Of a DNA stretch of 64,000 nucleotides, positions 33,995-46,198 are shown piece by piece. Made by a program: the position numbers and the translations under genes. The notes under the pieces are model-generated. The model saw only the letters and a program-made list of their open reading frames with translations, did no database searches and had not been told where the DNA came from. Every line of letters begins with the position of its first letter. The first letter of the stretch is position 1. Source of the DNA: Astragalus membranaceus (taxonomy: Eukaryota; Streptophyta; Magnoliopsida; Fabales; Fabaceae); assembly GCA_039519185.1 (NCBI GenBank), contig CM076850.1, positions 88,084,270 to 88,148,269 of the forward strand. The letters are read 5' to 3'.

Positions 33995-34499
33995 GAGGTT
34001 ACCTGCACGTTACCAACATTGGGGTAACATTCAAACAGAAGGGGTGAGATATCGAACTATATAATGAATCATATGAAATACAATATATATAAGGTCAGGA
34101 CATCTAATCATCATTTCACAGCAGTCAATATCATCATATCACAACGGTCAAGTCATTACGTCACAACAGTCAAAATCATTTCAATCACATAAATATGCAA
34201 CATGAATGCAGAATGTGACTCGACTTAGGGCCACCGCCCTATAATGCATGTGGTACCATAATCCAGCCAATAAATAGAGGCATTAACGCCGTAACATCAT
34301 TTCATCGTAATTTGCCAATCCAGGCCATCGTGTTTTGAGCATAGCTCTATCGTAAAATATGCTATGTATGCGACGCTATGTAAATGCACAACCAATAAAC
34401 AACGATTACATAGCAACGCAACAACATCGGAAATCATCGTTGGCCATAGGCCTACAACATACCACCTGCCAATAAATAGAGGCAATTCAACTTGGTACA

Positions 34500-35118
34500 A
34501 CATCATCAACTAACAACATCTGAACCAACAATTCAGCCACAACAATGGGCGCTAAGGCGCCAACAAGCAACAACAACAACCATAGGCGCTAAGGCGCCAA
34601 CATGCAACATCAATAAACAGGAACAGCAACACAGCAACAACAACAACAATAGCAACAACGACAACAACAACAATAGCAACAACGGCAACAGCAACAGCAA
34701 CACTGCAACAACAGCAGCAATAGCAACAACGACAACGACAACAATAGCAACAACGGCAACAGCAACAGCAACACTGCAACAACAGCAACAATGGCAACAA
34801 CGGCAGCAGCAACAATAGCAACAACGGCAACAGCAACAACAACACTGCAACAATCAGCAACAATGGCAACAACGGCAGCAGCAACAATAGCATCAACGGC
34901 AGCAACAACAACAACGCTGCAGCAACAGCAACCCAGCAACAGCAACACAGCAACAGCAACAGCAACACAGAAACAGCAACACAACAACAGCAGCATCAAC
35001 AACACCAACAGCAACACCAGCAACACCAGCAACAGCAACATCAACACAGCCACAACAGCAACAATAACAGCACAGCAACAGCAGCCCAGCAACAGCAACA
35101 CAGCAACAGCAACACTGA
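34500..35118. repeat. (CAA/CAG)n-rich low-complexity tract in LTR3
   Basis: Long run of CAACAACAG and CAACAACGGCAA variants. Both strands are stop-free in several frames (Gln/Asn/Thr on one strand, Cys/Leu/Val on the other), which reflects composition only. LTR1 and LTR2 have much shorter versions (GCAACATTTTGGCAAC). Confidence 0.9.
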
Positions 35119-35120
35119 AA

Positions 35121-35360
35121 CAGGGTGTGGCGCCTAGGGACAGGGCGCCAACACCAACAACACAGAAGCAGGGTGTGGCGCCTAGGGACAGGGCGTCAAC
35201 ACCAGCAACACAGAAACAGGGTGTGGCGCCTAGGGACAGGGCGCCAACACCAACAACACAGAAACAGGGTGTGGCGCCTAGGGACAGGGCGCCAACACCA
35301 ACAACACAGAAATAGGGTATGACGCCTAGGGACAGGGCGCCAACACAAAGCACAGGGCGC
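35121..35360. repeat. 48-bp tandem repeat with GGCGCC words
   Basis: Units starting CAGGGTGTGGCGCCTAGG at 35121, 35169, 35217 and 35265, with a variant unit at 35313. Each holds two GGCGCC- or GGCGTC-type words. Confidence 0.9.
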
Positions 35361-35401
35361 CTAAGGCGTCAGTTTCAGCAAGCAACACACCATCAGGCAC
35401 T

Positions 35402-35549
35402 GGGCGCCTAGGGCGCCAGATTCAGCAACAACAACAGGGACTGGGCGCCTAGGGCGCCAGATTCAGCAACACAACAGGGACTGGGCGCCTAGGGCGCCAG
35501 TTCCAGCAACACAACAGGGACTGGGCGCCTAGGGCGCCAGTTCCAGCAA
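35402..35549. repeat. 40-41-bp tandem repeat, palindromic GGCGCCTAGGGCGCC core
   Basis: Copies of GGGCGCCTAGGGCGCCAG at 35402, 35443, 35483 and 35523, separated by TTCAGCAACAACAACAGG-type spacers. Confidence 0.9.
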
Positions 35550-35555
35550 CACTAA

Positions 35556-37800
35556 TGTAACACCCCATTTCTACCCGGCAAAATAATGCAAAAATATCAG
35601 AGTTCATAAAAATCTTTTTCAACAAACAATGGAGTGCCACATTTACTTCGTGAAAACAACAACGAGTTAATTCGCTTTTGAAAACAGTTATATAACACGT
35701 TTGGATGAACCGATAAAACAACCATTTTAATCCTCAGAAATGATTCATCTTTAAAAACTACGCAGCGGATTCACAACAAGTCAAATTAAATAATCGTTGC
35801 GTCTTAACAACTCAAGACAACTCAGAAAACATCAAAATAGCAACATAACAGCTTAAAGCTCCAACAACGAAATAACAAAGCAAAAAGTATTAAAACGCGT
35901 GGTCATTCCCCCCGAGTGTTACATATCAGAGCGACGACACCGACTCGATCAAACGAATGTGAACCGCCTTCATTCGGGATTACCTGCACGTTACCAACAA
36001 TGGGGTAACATTCAAACTGAAGGGGTGAGATATCGCACTATATAATCGGATACATGAAAAACAATATATAATGCAAGTCAGCTCATCACTTAACATCAGT
36101 CAAAATCATCTCAATCACATAAGTATGCACATAATGCGAAATGTGACTCAACTCAGGGCCACCGCCCTATAATGCATGTGGTACCATAATTCAAGCCCGT
36201 AAATAGGGGCATCAGCATCGCAACATCGTCGTCGTGGTTTGCCAATCCAGGCCATCGTGGTTTGAGCATAGCTCCATCGTAAAAATATGTTATGCATGCG
36301 ATGCTATGTAAATGCACAAACAAATAACAAGGGTTACATAGCAACGCAACAACATCGGAAAGCAACATTGGCCGTAGGCCTACAACACATCGCCTGCCAA
36401 TGAATAGAGGCAAATTCGTCTTCGTACAACCTTCGTTGTCAACAATTTACAACTTGGCAATTTTCAACATTTTGGCAACATCGCAATATTTTAGCAACTT
36501 TCAACATTTTGGCAACATCGCAATAATTTAGCAATTTTCAACATTTTGGCAACTTTGGGCCTAATCACATATTCAACATCATTTTAAATAACAATCGTGA
36601 GATTCACATTTGGGCAGCCACACTTGGCGCCCTTGGCGCCCACTGCGCCAAGCAACACAATTGGCAGCCAAACTGGCGCCCAACAGCACAACGAGCAGCC
36701 AAACTGGCGCCCTTGGCGCCCAGCAACGCAACACAGCACAAGGCAGCCTGATTTAGGCGCTCATGGCGCCCCTGCACCGGACACAGCACGAGGCAGCCTG
36801 ATTTAGGCGCCCATGGCGCCAGACACAGCACGCAACAACAGCAACCGGGCAGCCAAATCTTGGCGCCCATGCGCCAGGAGACACAGCAACATCGCAATCG
36901 GGCAACCAATACTTGGCGCCCTTGGCGCCCTTGCGCCAGGAAAACGCAGCAACCTCAAAGTCGGGCAGCCAAGACTTGGCGCCCTTGGCGCCCTTGAGCC
37001 AGGAAAACATCAACCGACGCCCATGGCGCCCAGGAACAGCAACAACGGGCAGCCAGGGTTAGGCGCCCTTGGCGCCCTATGCGCCGGACACCTGCAAGAC
37101 CGCAACACAACACAACAGGGTGGCGCCCTTGGCGCCCAGCAACATTTTCAAGAACGGCGCCCATGGCGCCCAGACCACAACACACGCACAGAACGGCGCC
37201 CAGGAGGGCGCCCAGCGACATAGACGGGGATGGCGCCCATGGCGCCCAGACAGCAACATCAAAAACGGCACCCATGGCGCCCATGACCAGAATTTCGATT
37301 CCAAAACATCATCAAGCACGTTCAATCATCATCAATCATGTTCAATCATCATATAAAAATTCAATACCTACAACTAGGGTCTTCTAACTTAATCACACCT
37401 AGGGTTCCATTAACCTTTCTACATAGAGCCCTTCATACACCCAATTATAGAGATAGAATCCCACCATTACCTTAGCCTTTGGAGAACTCTAAGCCTTGCC
37501 CTAGCTCTCTCTCCTCTTCGCCGCGCCTCTTCTCTCTTCTCTTCTCTCCAATTCTATTTTTTTTATCCTTCTAAATGAGCAAAACCCTAACCTAATCCCT
37601 TATATGCTCATTTAGTCCTATGGGCTTTTCCTTAGCTTATGCGACTTAATCATGGGCCTCACTAATACTTCTCATTTTAATAATCCCAACCCCAACAATA
37701 GGTCCACATATACTAGCATTATTATTATTTTATTATTTTTCTACCAATTAAATTCCCAAACAATTCAATTAAATAATTAATCAAATTTTAGGGCGTTACA
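35556..37800 (-). repeat. Gypsy composite LTR2 (3' LTR on minus strand)
   Basis: 2245 bp, TGTAACACCCC...GGGCGTTACA. It matches LTR1 at about 98% by eye but has a longer GGCGCC array. On the plus strand it is followed by ACTCTCCCCCACTT, the reverse of a polypurine tract. The six bases before it (CACTAA, 35550-35555) equal the first six bases of the internal region next to LTR1 (41314-41319). Confidence 0.85.
36624..37285. repeat. GGCGCC palindrome array in LTR2
   Basis: More than 20 pairs of GGCGCC words as GGCGCCCTTGGCGCC, GGCGCCCATGGCGCC or close variants, separated by spacers with GGCAGCCA or AGCAACA. Frames through this region give Gly/Ala/Pro/Trp-rich nonsense. Confidence 0.9.
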
Positions 37801-37814
37801 ACTCTCCCCCACTT
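37801..37814 (-). promoter_or_regulatory. Gypsy composite polypurine tract
   Basis: Minus strand AAGTGGGGGAGAGT directly before LTR2, the normal priming site for plus-strand DNA in LTR elements. Confidence 0.75.
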
Positions 37815-37844
37815 AGAATATTTTCATCCTCGAAAATTTACCTG

Positions 37845-40800
37845 ATTCGAACAACTCTGGATACGACTCCCGCATCCTGCTTTCCAGCTCCCACGTCATG
37901 CTTTACCCGGCAGCTCCCAGCCAGACAACTTTCACCAAAGCGACCTCCTTGCCTCTAAGAGTCTTCACTTCATGATCTTCAATACGCACAGGCATCGTCT
38001 CCACAGTGAGATTATCCCGTACTTGCACATCATCCATATGAATTACATGAGATGGATCTGAAACATACTTCCGAAGTTGCCACACATGAAACACATCGTG
38101 CAAGTTTGAAAGATTAGGCGGCAAGGCCACCCTATAAGCAACATTTCCAACTCTTTCCGAAATCTGATACGTAGCGATAAAACGAGGCGTGAGCTTCTTA
38201 GACGTCAAAGCGCGTCCAACACCGGTCACTGGAGTGACTCTCAAAAACACATGCTCACCTGCTTGAAATTCTAAATCCTTCCTTCGCTTATCATGGTAAC
38301 TCTTCTGTCTACTTTGCGAGGCTTTCATCTTCTCCCGAATCAATCTCACCTTCTCAGTAGTCTCTCGAACAATTTCCGGTCCAAGTACTACACTTTCCCC
38401 AGATTCATACCAACATAGAGGAGTCCTACATCTCCGACCATACAACGCTTCAAAAGGTGCCATCCCAATACTAGAATGGTAACTGTTATTATAAGTGAAC
38501 TCTATCAACGAAAGGTACGCATCCCACGAACCTCCTTGCTCCAGAACACAAGCTCTCAACAAATCCTCCAACGACTGAATAGTCCTCTCTGACTGACCAT
38601 CCGTCTGAGGGTGATACGCCGAACTCAACCTCAACTTAGAACCCAACTCCGCTTGCAAACTCTTCCAAAAATCAGACGTGAACCTCGGATCCCTATCCAA
38701 AATGACACATAGCGGAACACCATGCAGCTTCACAATCTCTCGGATATAAATCTCTGCCAACTTCGGCACTGGATATGTGATGTTAATAGGAACAAAATGA
38801 GCCGACTTCGTTAGCCTATCAACAATCACCCAAATAGCATCATGACCTCTCGCGGTATTTGGCAATCCCGTCACAAAGTCCATTGAAATACTATCCCATT
38901 TCCATTATGGAACCTCTAACGGTTGCATCAACCCTGCAGGCTTCTGATGTTCAACTTTCGACTTCTGACAAGTTAAACATGCATACACAAACTGCGCTAC
39001 ATCACGCTTCATCCCTTGCCACCAAAACAACTTCTTCAAGTCCTGATACATCTTAGTAGCTCCCGGATGAATACTCAACTTACTCCTATGACTCTCTTCA
39101 AGAATTGCTTTCTTCATCTCCGCGTCATCAGGAATACAATTCTATTACGGAACCTCAACACACCTTGCGCATCCAGCTTGAAATCATTATTCTCAGACTG
39201 ATCGATTCCAACCATCGAATCCACCAGCTTAACATCCAACTTCTGAGCTTCTCTGATACTGCCCAAAAAGTCATTATTAATCTTCAACATTCCCAACCTG
39301 ACACTCTGCGGTGTCACTTCACAGACCAAACTCATATCTCTGAACTGCTCAATTAATTCCAACTCCTTAACCATCATTGCCGACATGTGTAAGGTCTTTC
39401 GACATAACGCATCAGCCACGACATTAGCTCTTCCTGGATGATAATTTAACCCGAAATCATAATCCTTCAATAACTCCAACCACCGTCGTTGCCTCATATT
39501 CAATTCCTTCCGATCAAATAAATACTTCAAACTCTTATGGTCACTAAATACTTCAAATCTAGAACCATACAGATAATGCCTCCAAATTTTCAGCACAAAC
39601 ACAACTGCAGCAAGCTCTAAGTCATGCGTAGGATAATTCTTTTCATGAGTCCTCAACTGCCTCGACGCATAAGCAACTACCTCCCCATTCTGCATAAGCA
39701 CACCTCCTAAACCCATATTGGAAGCATCACAATACACCACAAAAGATTCTCCCGGATTAGGCAATGTCAAGATAGGAGACGTCGTCAATCTCTTCTTCGA
39801 TTCGGCGAAACTCTCTTCACAACGAGCGTCCCACACAAAAGCTTTACCTTTGCACGTCAGCTGAGTTAGCGGGAGTGCTAACTTAGAAAATCCTTCAATG
39901 AACCTTCTATAATAACCAGCTAACCCCAAAAAGCTCCTAATCTCGGTAGCCGACTTCGGGGCTTCCCACTGCAACACAACATCTACTTTAGACGGATCTA
40001 CCGCAATGCCACTACCTGAAATGACGTGACCAAGGAAACTTACTTCCTTCAACCAGAATTCACATTTAGAAAACTTTGCATACAACTTCTTCTCTTTCAG
40101 GACCTCCAACACTAATCTCAAATGCTCTGCATGCTCTTCTTCCGACTTAGAGTAGACCAGAATATCATAGATGAATACCACCACAAACTGATCCAAGTAA
40201 GTATGGAAGATACGGTTCATGTATTCCATAAATACCCCCGGCGCGTTAGTAACACCAAAAGGCATTACCGAATACTCATAATGCCCATAACGCGTTCTAA
40301 AAGCCGTCTTCTGAATATCCTCGTCTTTTACTTTAATCTGATGATAGCCCGACCGCAAATCAATCTTACTAAACACTTGAGCACCCACCAGCTGATCCAT
40401 CAAATCATCTATCCTTGGGAGTGGATACTTGTTCTTAACCGTTACCTTATTCAACTGTCTATAATCAACACAGAGCCTCATACTTCCATCTTTCTTCTTT
40501 ACTAGCAACACAGGAGCTCCCCACGGCGACACACTTGGTCTCACAAACTTCTTTTCGAGCAAATCCTCAAGCTGCTTCTTCAATTCGGACAATTCAGATG
40601 CAGACATCATGTACGGTGCCATAGAAACAGGTCCGGTACCAGGTACAAGATCAATAGCGAATTCCACTTCTCTCTCTGGCGGCACACCTGGAATCTCATC
40701 AGGGAAAACTTCAGGAAATTCACATACTACCCGCATCCCTTCAATTACGGCTCGGTTCTCGACAGACATTGATGCCATCAGCGAGAATAATTGGACTTCC

Positions 40801-41201
40801 TCCCGCATCAACTTCTGCAACTGACCGGCAGACAACAAACCAGCTTCCTCCTCTTCAGGGGTAGAAAAACTTACAGACTTACTATGACAGTTAATATGCA
40901 CATGGTTATGCTCTAACCAGTTCATACCTAAATTCACATCCAATCCACTTAACGGCAAACAAATCAGATCAACAACAAAGTCTCTGTCGAAACTCGACAA
41001 AGGACATTGAGAGCACACTAGAGAAGTAGTCACTGACCCCTTAGTTGGAGTGTTGACGACCATCTCTCCATTCATAGAAGACAACGCAAGACCCAATCTT
41101 TCAACACAATCAGCAGCAATAAAACAATGAGTAGCATCGATATCAACAATAGAAGGTAGAGGAATATTATTAATGAAGCATGTACCTCTAATAAGTCCAC
41201 C
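37845..41201 (-). pseudogene. Tekay-type Gypsy pol remnant: protease, RT, RNase H, integrase, chromodomain; gag missing
   Basis: Read on the minus strand. The protease region (from 41201) has VDIDATH where the family has a DTG/DSG active site. RT and RNase H (about 40780-39360) show VKKKDGSMRLCVDYRQLN, KIDLRSGYHQIK and LGHVISGSGI, but the catalytic motif reads FIYDIL, with Tyr (40167-40169) replacing the first Asp. The integrase HHCC region is in another frame (39117-38905) and is followed by an in-frame TAA near 38914; the catalytic core (MDFVTGLP, RDPRFTS, GQSERTIQ) is 38883-37903. A second TAA precedes a chromodomain-like end with TWELESRMRESYPELF. There is no gag. With four independent lesions no active product is expected; mobility must have depended on another element. 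Confidence 0.9.
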
Positions 41202-41303
41202 TTAACGTATCACTACAACACAAACAATAGTTAGAACTAAATGACAATACTCGATCGTCAAATGACACAACAACTAGACAACTTGGTCGGACAGACCGAA
41301 ACA

Positions 41304-41315
41304 GCTCTGATACCA
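41304..41315 (-). promoter_or_regulatory. Gypsy composite primer-binding site
   Basis: Plus strand GCTCTGATACCA is the reverse of TGGTATCAGAGC (initiator-Met tRNA), four bases from LTR1. It fixes the minus direction. Confidence 0.9.
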
Positions 41316-42049
41316 CTAATGTAACACCCCATTTCTACCCGGCAAAATAATGCAAAAATATCAGAGTTCATAAAAATCTTTTTCAACAAACAATGGAGTG
41401 CCACATTTACTTCGTGAAAACAACAACGAGTTAATTCGCTTTTGAAAACAGTTATATAACACGTTTGGATGAACCGATAAAACAACCATTTTAATCCTCA
41501 GAAATAATTCATCTTTAAAAACTACGCAGCGGATTCACAACAAGTCAAATTAAATAATCGTTGCGTCTTAACAACTCAAGACAACTCAGAAAACATCAAA
41601 ATAGCAACATAACAGCTTAAAGCTCCAACAACGAAATAACAAGGCAAACAGTATTAAAACGCGTGTTCATTCCCCCCGAGTGTTACATATCAGAGCGACA
41701 ACACCGACTCGATCAAACGAAGGTGAACTTCCTTCATTCGGGATTACCTGCATGTTACCAACATTGGGGTAACATTCAAACAGAAGGGGTGAGATATCGC
41801 ACTATATAATCGGATACATGAAAAACAATATATAATGCAGGTCGGTTCATCACTTAACAGCAATCAAAATCATCTCAATCACATAAGTATGCACATAATG
41901 CGAAATGTGACTCAACTCAGGGCCACCGCCCTATAATGCATGTGGTACCATAATTCAAGCCCGTAAATAGGGGCATCAACATCGCAACATCGTCGTCGTG
42001 GTTTGCCAATCCAGGCCATCGTGGTTTCACTACAAAAAAAAGGTCATTT

Positions 42050-42460
42050 GCGACGGCAAAGTCCCTCGCTAAATCACCTTATTCCCTCGCTAAAAGTCAT
42101 TTGCGAGGGACAACTTCCCTCGCTAATTCCCTCCTCGCAAATGAGATTAGCGAGGGATTTGGGTCCCTCGCTAATTAGCGAGGGCAGTGTCCCTCGCTAG
42201 ATCCCTCGCTACTGCTCAGCCACGTGGCCACGCTCCCTCGCTAATTCCCTCGCTACTGCTCAGCCACGTGGCCACGTTCGCTCGCTAATTCCCACGCTAC
42301 TGCTCAACCACGTGGCCACGTTCCCTCGCTAATGCCCTCGCTACTGCTCAGCCACGTGGCCACGTTCCCTCGCTAACCCCCACGCTACTGCTCAACCACG
42401 TGGCCACGTTCCCTCGCTAACCCCCTCGCTAATTCCCACGCTACTGCTCAACCTGATGGA
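42050..42460. repeat. CACTA-B left subterminal repeats
   Basis: Repeated TTCCCTCGCTAA words, then several tandem copies of CTACTGCTCAGCCACGTGGC CACG-type units (period about 55-60 bp). Short inverted GCGAGG and CCTCGC words let the region fold. These are the kind of sites TNPA proteins bind in known CACTA elements. Confidence 0.8.
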
Positions 42461-42624
42461 ATTTTTTTTTTAATTTATCTGCTTTTATACCTGTTTATCT
42501 TATTAATAAATAATAAAATCTAAAATACATAAAATAGTTTAAAATAAAAATTATCCAATAACATAAATTTTGAATCAACAACACTTAATCTGAAATGTTA
42601 TAACAAAATATTTAATCAACAACA

Positions 42625-44457
42625 CTAAAAGCTGCCACCATCAGACTCCTTAGCTTCCTCCTCAGCTTCCTCCTCATCTTCCTCTTCATCTTGGTGCTGC
42701 TCATTTTGCTGCATATTCTTAAAATACTTAAACATCAGCTCCTGCCTACGGGTCACCTTCTCATAATCTTGCTGCATCTTTCTCATCGCCTCAGAGGAGG
42801 TCCTGACCTCCTGTCGAGTCTCGTGCAGCTCCTGCTCCAGCCGCCTAATATGCTCTGTCTCCGCAGGAGTAAAAGCTGGCCGACTCCGTCTTCTGCTGCT
42901 CTCGGCCCCAGACTGACTCATACATGGAGCCATGGGCCCCGTACCATACAGGCGACCCTTAGACCAACCTACTGTCTTCTCCCGATGTTTGTTTGCCAGA
43001 TCTCTCATCTCAGGAGTAAGTTGGTCAAATGAATCAGGGTTCCAGCTCCCCTGAGTTAGCTGAGTCATGAACTCATTTATTTGCTCCTGTTTTGAATAAC
43101 CACAAATTAGCGCTCCATTTTGACAAATGAACATTATATAATACAAATCAATATGTATATTTACCTGGGTCATCTTGGAGCGCTCATCAACATACTCGCC
43201 AGTGCCTTTCCTCACATGGGCGGCTCTATGCAGCTCAGGAGCAGTGATAGGGCGTCCTGCCTTCTTACTCTGTAAGATGAAACACATTTTTAAAAATTGC
43301 TAACTAATTAAATAATATAAAAAACACATAGATTTGAAAAATAATTTACCATTCTAGCAGCATGCTGAGCCTGGTTGATGGACCCGCCGCAGTGAAGCGA
43401 GCCACCCTTTTCCGAGTTTCTATTATTTTTGGCTTTTGCAGCAGTTTCCTTGAAAGCCTCTGAAGCCCAATGGCTCTTGAAGGCATTCCAAATCTCATCA
43501 CTCATGTAGGAAGGCTTCTTATCTTTACAGCGGAGCTTATAAAGCAAATCAGAAATTTGAGCGCCCATCCTTCTGAAAAAAATTCTCCGCACATTGTCAT
43601 CGTCTTCTGTGTCCCAAGTTACCTTGGTCTGTATTATATTAAACGTTATTAAACATAAAATTTAAACAAACAATATAAGTAATGACAAAATAATTAACAC
43701 TTACCCTAAAGAAGTCTAGCAGATCATTTCTGTCATCTTCTTCGACTTTGCTCCACTTTTTATGGAACTTTTGAAAATATCGTTTGCGGATGACATGAGT
43801 GATGTTTGATGAAGCTACCTTTGCAGGAAGAAGCCTGCATATTGAAAGATATATCAAACAATTATCAAATATATATAAGTCGTTGCATAATTAACTTTAA
43901 AAAAACAAACAATATAATACTTACGCGTTACCACTGCTATAAATGACTTTGAGTCTGATACCATTAATAAGAATCACCTCCACTCTCTCGTCATCAGTGG
44001 ATGAATCAGCATCAACATTACCCCCACCAACATCATGTACATCATGCTGAATATCATCCTGGGGATCTGGTGTAGGCATAGATAACCCAGCTGATGGGCC
44101 TATATGTCCAGATGATGAGCCTATATGCCCAGGTGGTGCGCCAAACCCAGCTGCTGCGCCATACCCAGCTGGTGCGCCATACCCAGCTGGTGCGCCAAAC
44201 CCAGCTGCTGCGCCATACCCAGCTGTTGGGCCCGTATAATGCCCATGAGATGGTAAATGAAACCATCCAGGGCCAGATGGAGGCGAAGGTTGTGGGGCAG
44301 TAGATGGTGGGCCCACAAACGAATTATGGCTCCTCATATTCCCAATATTAAGTTCCACCTCACGATTACGCCTCCTCTTAGGAGGTTCATCGGTCATAGT
44401 CTTCTTCCCTTTATTAGGACGTCTCGGTGGTGGGTCAGAACCTCCTCCTGGATCCAT
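42625..44457 (-). CDS. CACTA TNPA-like protein, five exons, about 502 aa
   Basis: Exons on the minus strand: 44457-43925 (start MDPGGGSDPPPRRPNKGKK), 43834-43705, 43628-43350, 43269-43165 and 43086-42625. All introns have GT...AG ends, and the exon lengths (533+130+279+105+462) total 1509, exactly 503 codons with the stop. Exon 1 has a Pro/Gly-rich stretch of YGAPAG-type repeats. Exons 2-4 carry LLPAKVASSNITHVIRKRYF, WNAFKSHWAS and YVDERSKM, features of the plant En/Spm transposase family (Transposase_24). The last exon has a coiled-coil-like EHIRRLEQELHETRQEV and an acidic tail (EEDEEEAEEEAKESD). No stop or frameshift was seen. Exon joins are predicted from sequence only. Likely role: binding subterminal repeats. 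Confidence 0.8.
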
Positions 44458-44683
44458 ATCTATGAAAAAATAGAAACGAAATGTGATAAAGAACAATATT
44501 GATATATTAATTTAAAGACAACATAATGAGTCATAAAGAACAATATTGATATATTAATGATTCTAATAAATTTAAAGACAACATAAGGAGTCAACATAAG
44601 TAGACAACATATATAAGATTAATCATATACAACTAGGAGTCATCATCACATAAGGAGTCAATCGGTTCAAATTCATATTTCTC

Positions 44684-45010
44684 TTATTCATCTTCATTCT
44701 CTTCATCATCTTCATATTCATTCTGGTCTTCATCTTCATTCTGTTCTTCATCTTCATCAACTTCTTCAACTAGGTGTCGATCATCACATAAGGAGTCAAT
44801 CGGTTCAAATTCAAGCACCTCATCTACTCCCGAAATTTCATCCACCTGATAAGGAACCTCATCCTCCGCATCAGTGCCTTCAATGTGACCCTGTGGTTTT
44901 GTCTTAATTGCAACACACCATCCTCTCTGAGTTGATGGATATGGAACATAATACACCTGCCTCACATTTTCTGCCATGAACGGATCATAAAGTTTATACC
45001 TTCCATTCAT
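44684..45010 (-). pseudogene. C-terminal fragment of a CACTA large transposase (tnpD-like)
   Basis: MNGRYKLYDPFMAENVRQVY followed by YVPYPSTQRGWCVAIKT matches the C-terminal DUF4216-type region of plant CACTA transposases, which ends in an acidic tail as here (EDEDQNEYEDDEENEDE). It is about 109 codons; the several hundred residues that should come before, including the catalytic Transposase_21 domain, are absent and replaced by a GGT-repeat (about 45010-45058) and GA-rich DNA. It is a deletion remnant, although a translated stub cannot be excluded. Confidence 0.7.
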
Positions 45011-45059
45011 TCGTGGGGGTGGTGGCGGCGGTGGTGGTGGTGGTGGTGGCGGCGGCGGT

Positions 45060-45500
45060 GCACAGTTCAGGTTCGTAGGTGAGAGAGAGAGAGAGAGAGG
45101 CTGAGAGAGAGACAGACAGAAAGTAGGTGCTGGTGGTGGTGGGTGGTTGTTGGCCGTAGGTGAGAGAGAGAGAGGCGGAGAGAGAGAGGGCGAGATGGCG
45201 GAGAGAGACAACGAGTAGAGAGAGGCGGAGAGGAGCTGTCGTAGGTAGGTGAGGATCGTGGTGGTGGTTGTGAGGGTGGTGGCGTTGGCGGCGTTTGGGT
45301 GCGCACCGTAGGAAGAGAGAGAGGCAGAGAGAGAGACAGTGAGGAGGCGAAGAGAGAGAGAGCCGGAGTGAGGAGGTGACGGAGAGAGGAGGTCGTAGGT
45401 AGGTGATGGTGGTGGTGGGGTGGCCGTCGTAGGTGAGAGAGAGAGGCGGAGAGAGAGAGGTGAAGAGAGAGATGCGGTGAGGCAACAGAAATGAGGGGTT
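45060..45500. repeat. GA-rich simple-sequence region in CACTA-B
   Basis: Dominated by GAGAGAGAGAGGCGGAGAGA-type runs with GGTGGT patches. The opposite strand gives Ser/Leu/Pro-rich open frames that are composition artefacts. Confidence 0.85.
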
Positions 45501-45529
45501 CTGTTCTGAGATTCAGATTTGGAAATCAA

Positions 45530-45835
45530 TTTGACATTAGCGATGGCATTAGCGACGACATGGGCTGTCGCTAACCGTTACAAACATTTCCACGTGGTGC
45601 CACGCGTTGAACGGTCAAAAAACCTTTGCGAGGGACACTATAGCCGTCGCTAATTTTTCCCGCCCAGGCCATTAGCGACGGCCTTGCCGTCGCTATTGCT
45701 AACATTGCCGTCGCTAACGCTTAAAAAAATTCGACAGCTCTATGCCCTTGCTAATGTCGTCGCTAATATCAGTTTTTGCGAGGGACATAAAGTCCCTCTC
45801 TAATTCCGTCGCTAAAGGCAACATTTTTTGTAGTG
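45530..45835. repeat. CACTA-B right subterminal repeats
   Basis: Alternating GCCGTCGCTAAT and ATTAGCGACG words around 45535-45800, ending with ACATTTTTTGTAGTG. Confidence 0.8.
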
Positions 45836-46198
45836 TTTGAGCATAGCTCCATCGTAAAAATATGTTATGCATGCGACGCTATGTAAATGCACAAACAAAT
45901 AACAACGGTTACATAGCAACGCAACAACATCGGAAAGCAACATTGGCCGTAGGCCTACAACACATCGCCTGCCAATGAATAGAGGAAAATTCGTCTTCGC
46001 ACAACCTTCGTCGTCAACAATTTACAACTTAGCAATTTTCAACATTTTGGCAACATCGCAATATTTTAGCAACTTTCAACATTTTGGCAACATCGCAATA
46101 ATTTAGCAAGTTTCAACATTTTGGCAACTTTGGGCCTAATCACATATTCAACATCATTTTAAATAACAATCGTGAGATTCACATTTGGGCAGCCACAC

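Larger units (their letters stand above)
28594..35549 (-). repeat. Truncated, diverged third LTR (LTR3) of the Gypsy composite, split by Copia-B
   Basis: 28594-28969 and 34000-35549 together give about 1.9 kb. The conserved words ACCCGGCAAAATAATGCAAA, GGGTAACATTC, GGGCCACCGCCCTATAATGC and CCAATCCAGGCCATCGTG align with LTR1 and LTR2, but with many substitutions and indels (roughly 15%). The end expected at the pol-proximal side is missing; instead a CAA-rich stretch and GGCGCC tandem repeats run up to the start of LTR2. Confidence 0.75.
42028..45835 (-). mobile_element. CACTA-B: CACTA transposon with intact tnpA-like gene and deleted tnpD-like gene
   Basis: Ends are CACTACAAAAAAAA and, inverted on the right, CACTACAAAAAATG; the TSD is TTT (42025-42027 and 45836-45838). 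The uninterrupted Gypsy LTR2 supplies the empty site. Subterminal repeats are on both sides. On the minus strand a fragment of the large transposase tail comes first, then a five-exon tnpA-like gene. At 3.8 kb it has lost most of the tnpD-type transposase, so it is non-autonomous but may supply the smaller protein. Confidence 0.9.

Noticed and set aside
34492..35353. Long Gln/Asn/Thr-rich and Cys/Leu/Val-rich open frames on both strands
   Set aside because: They are translations of CAA/CAG and GGCGCC repeats; open in several frames at once and lying inside a Gypsy LTR.
35121..35549. Regular repeats that might suggest a CRISPR-like array
   Set aside because: Units are contiguous tandem repeats with near-identical spacers, in a plant LTR, with no cas genes.
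36597..37387. Overlapping Ala/Pro/Trp-rich frames on both strands
   Set aside because: Products of the GGCGCC array, repeated in the other LTR at 46154-46548.
44994..45529. Ser/Leu/Pro-rich frames upstream of the tnpD tail
   Set aside because: They come from GA-rich simple sequence; only the part from 45010 downward resembles a real protein.
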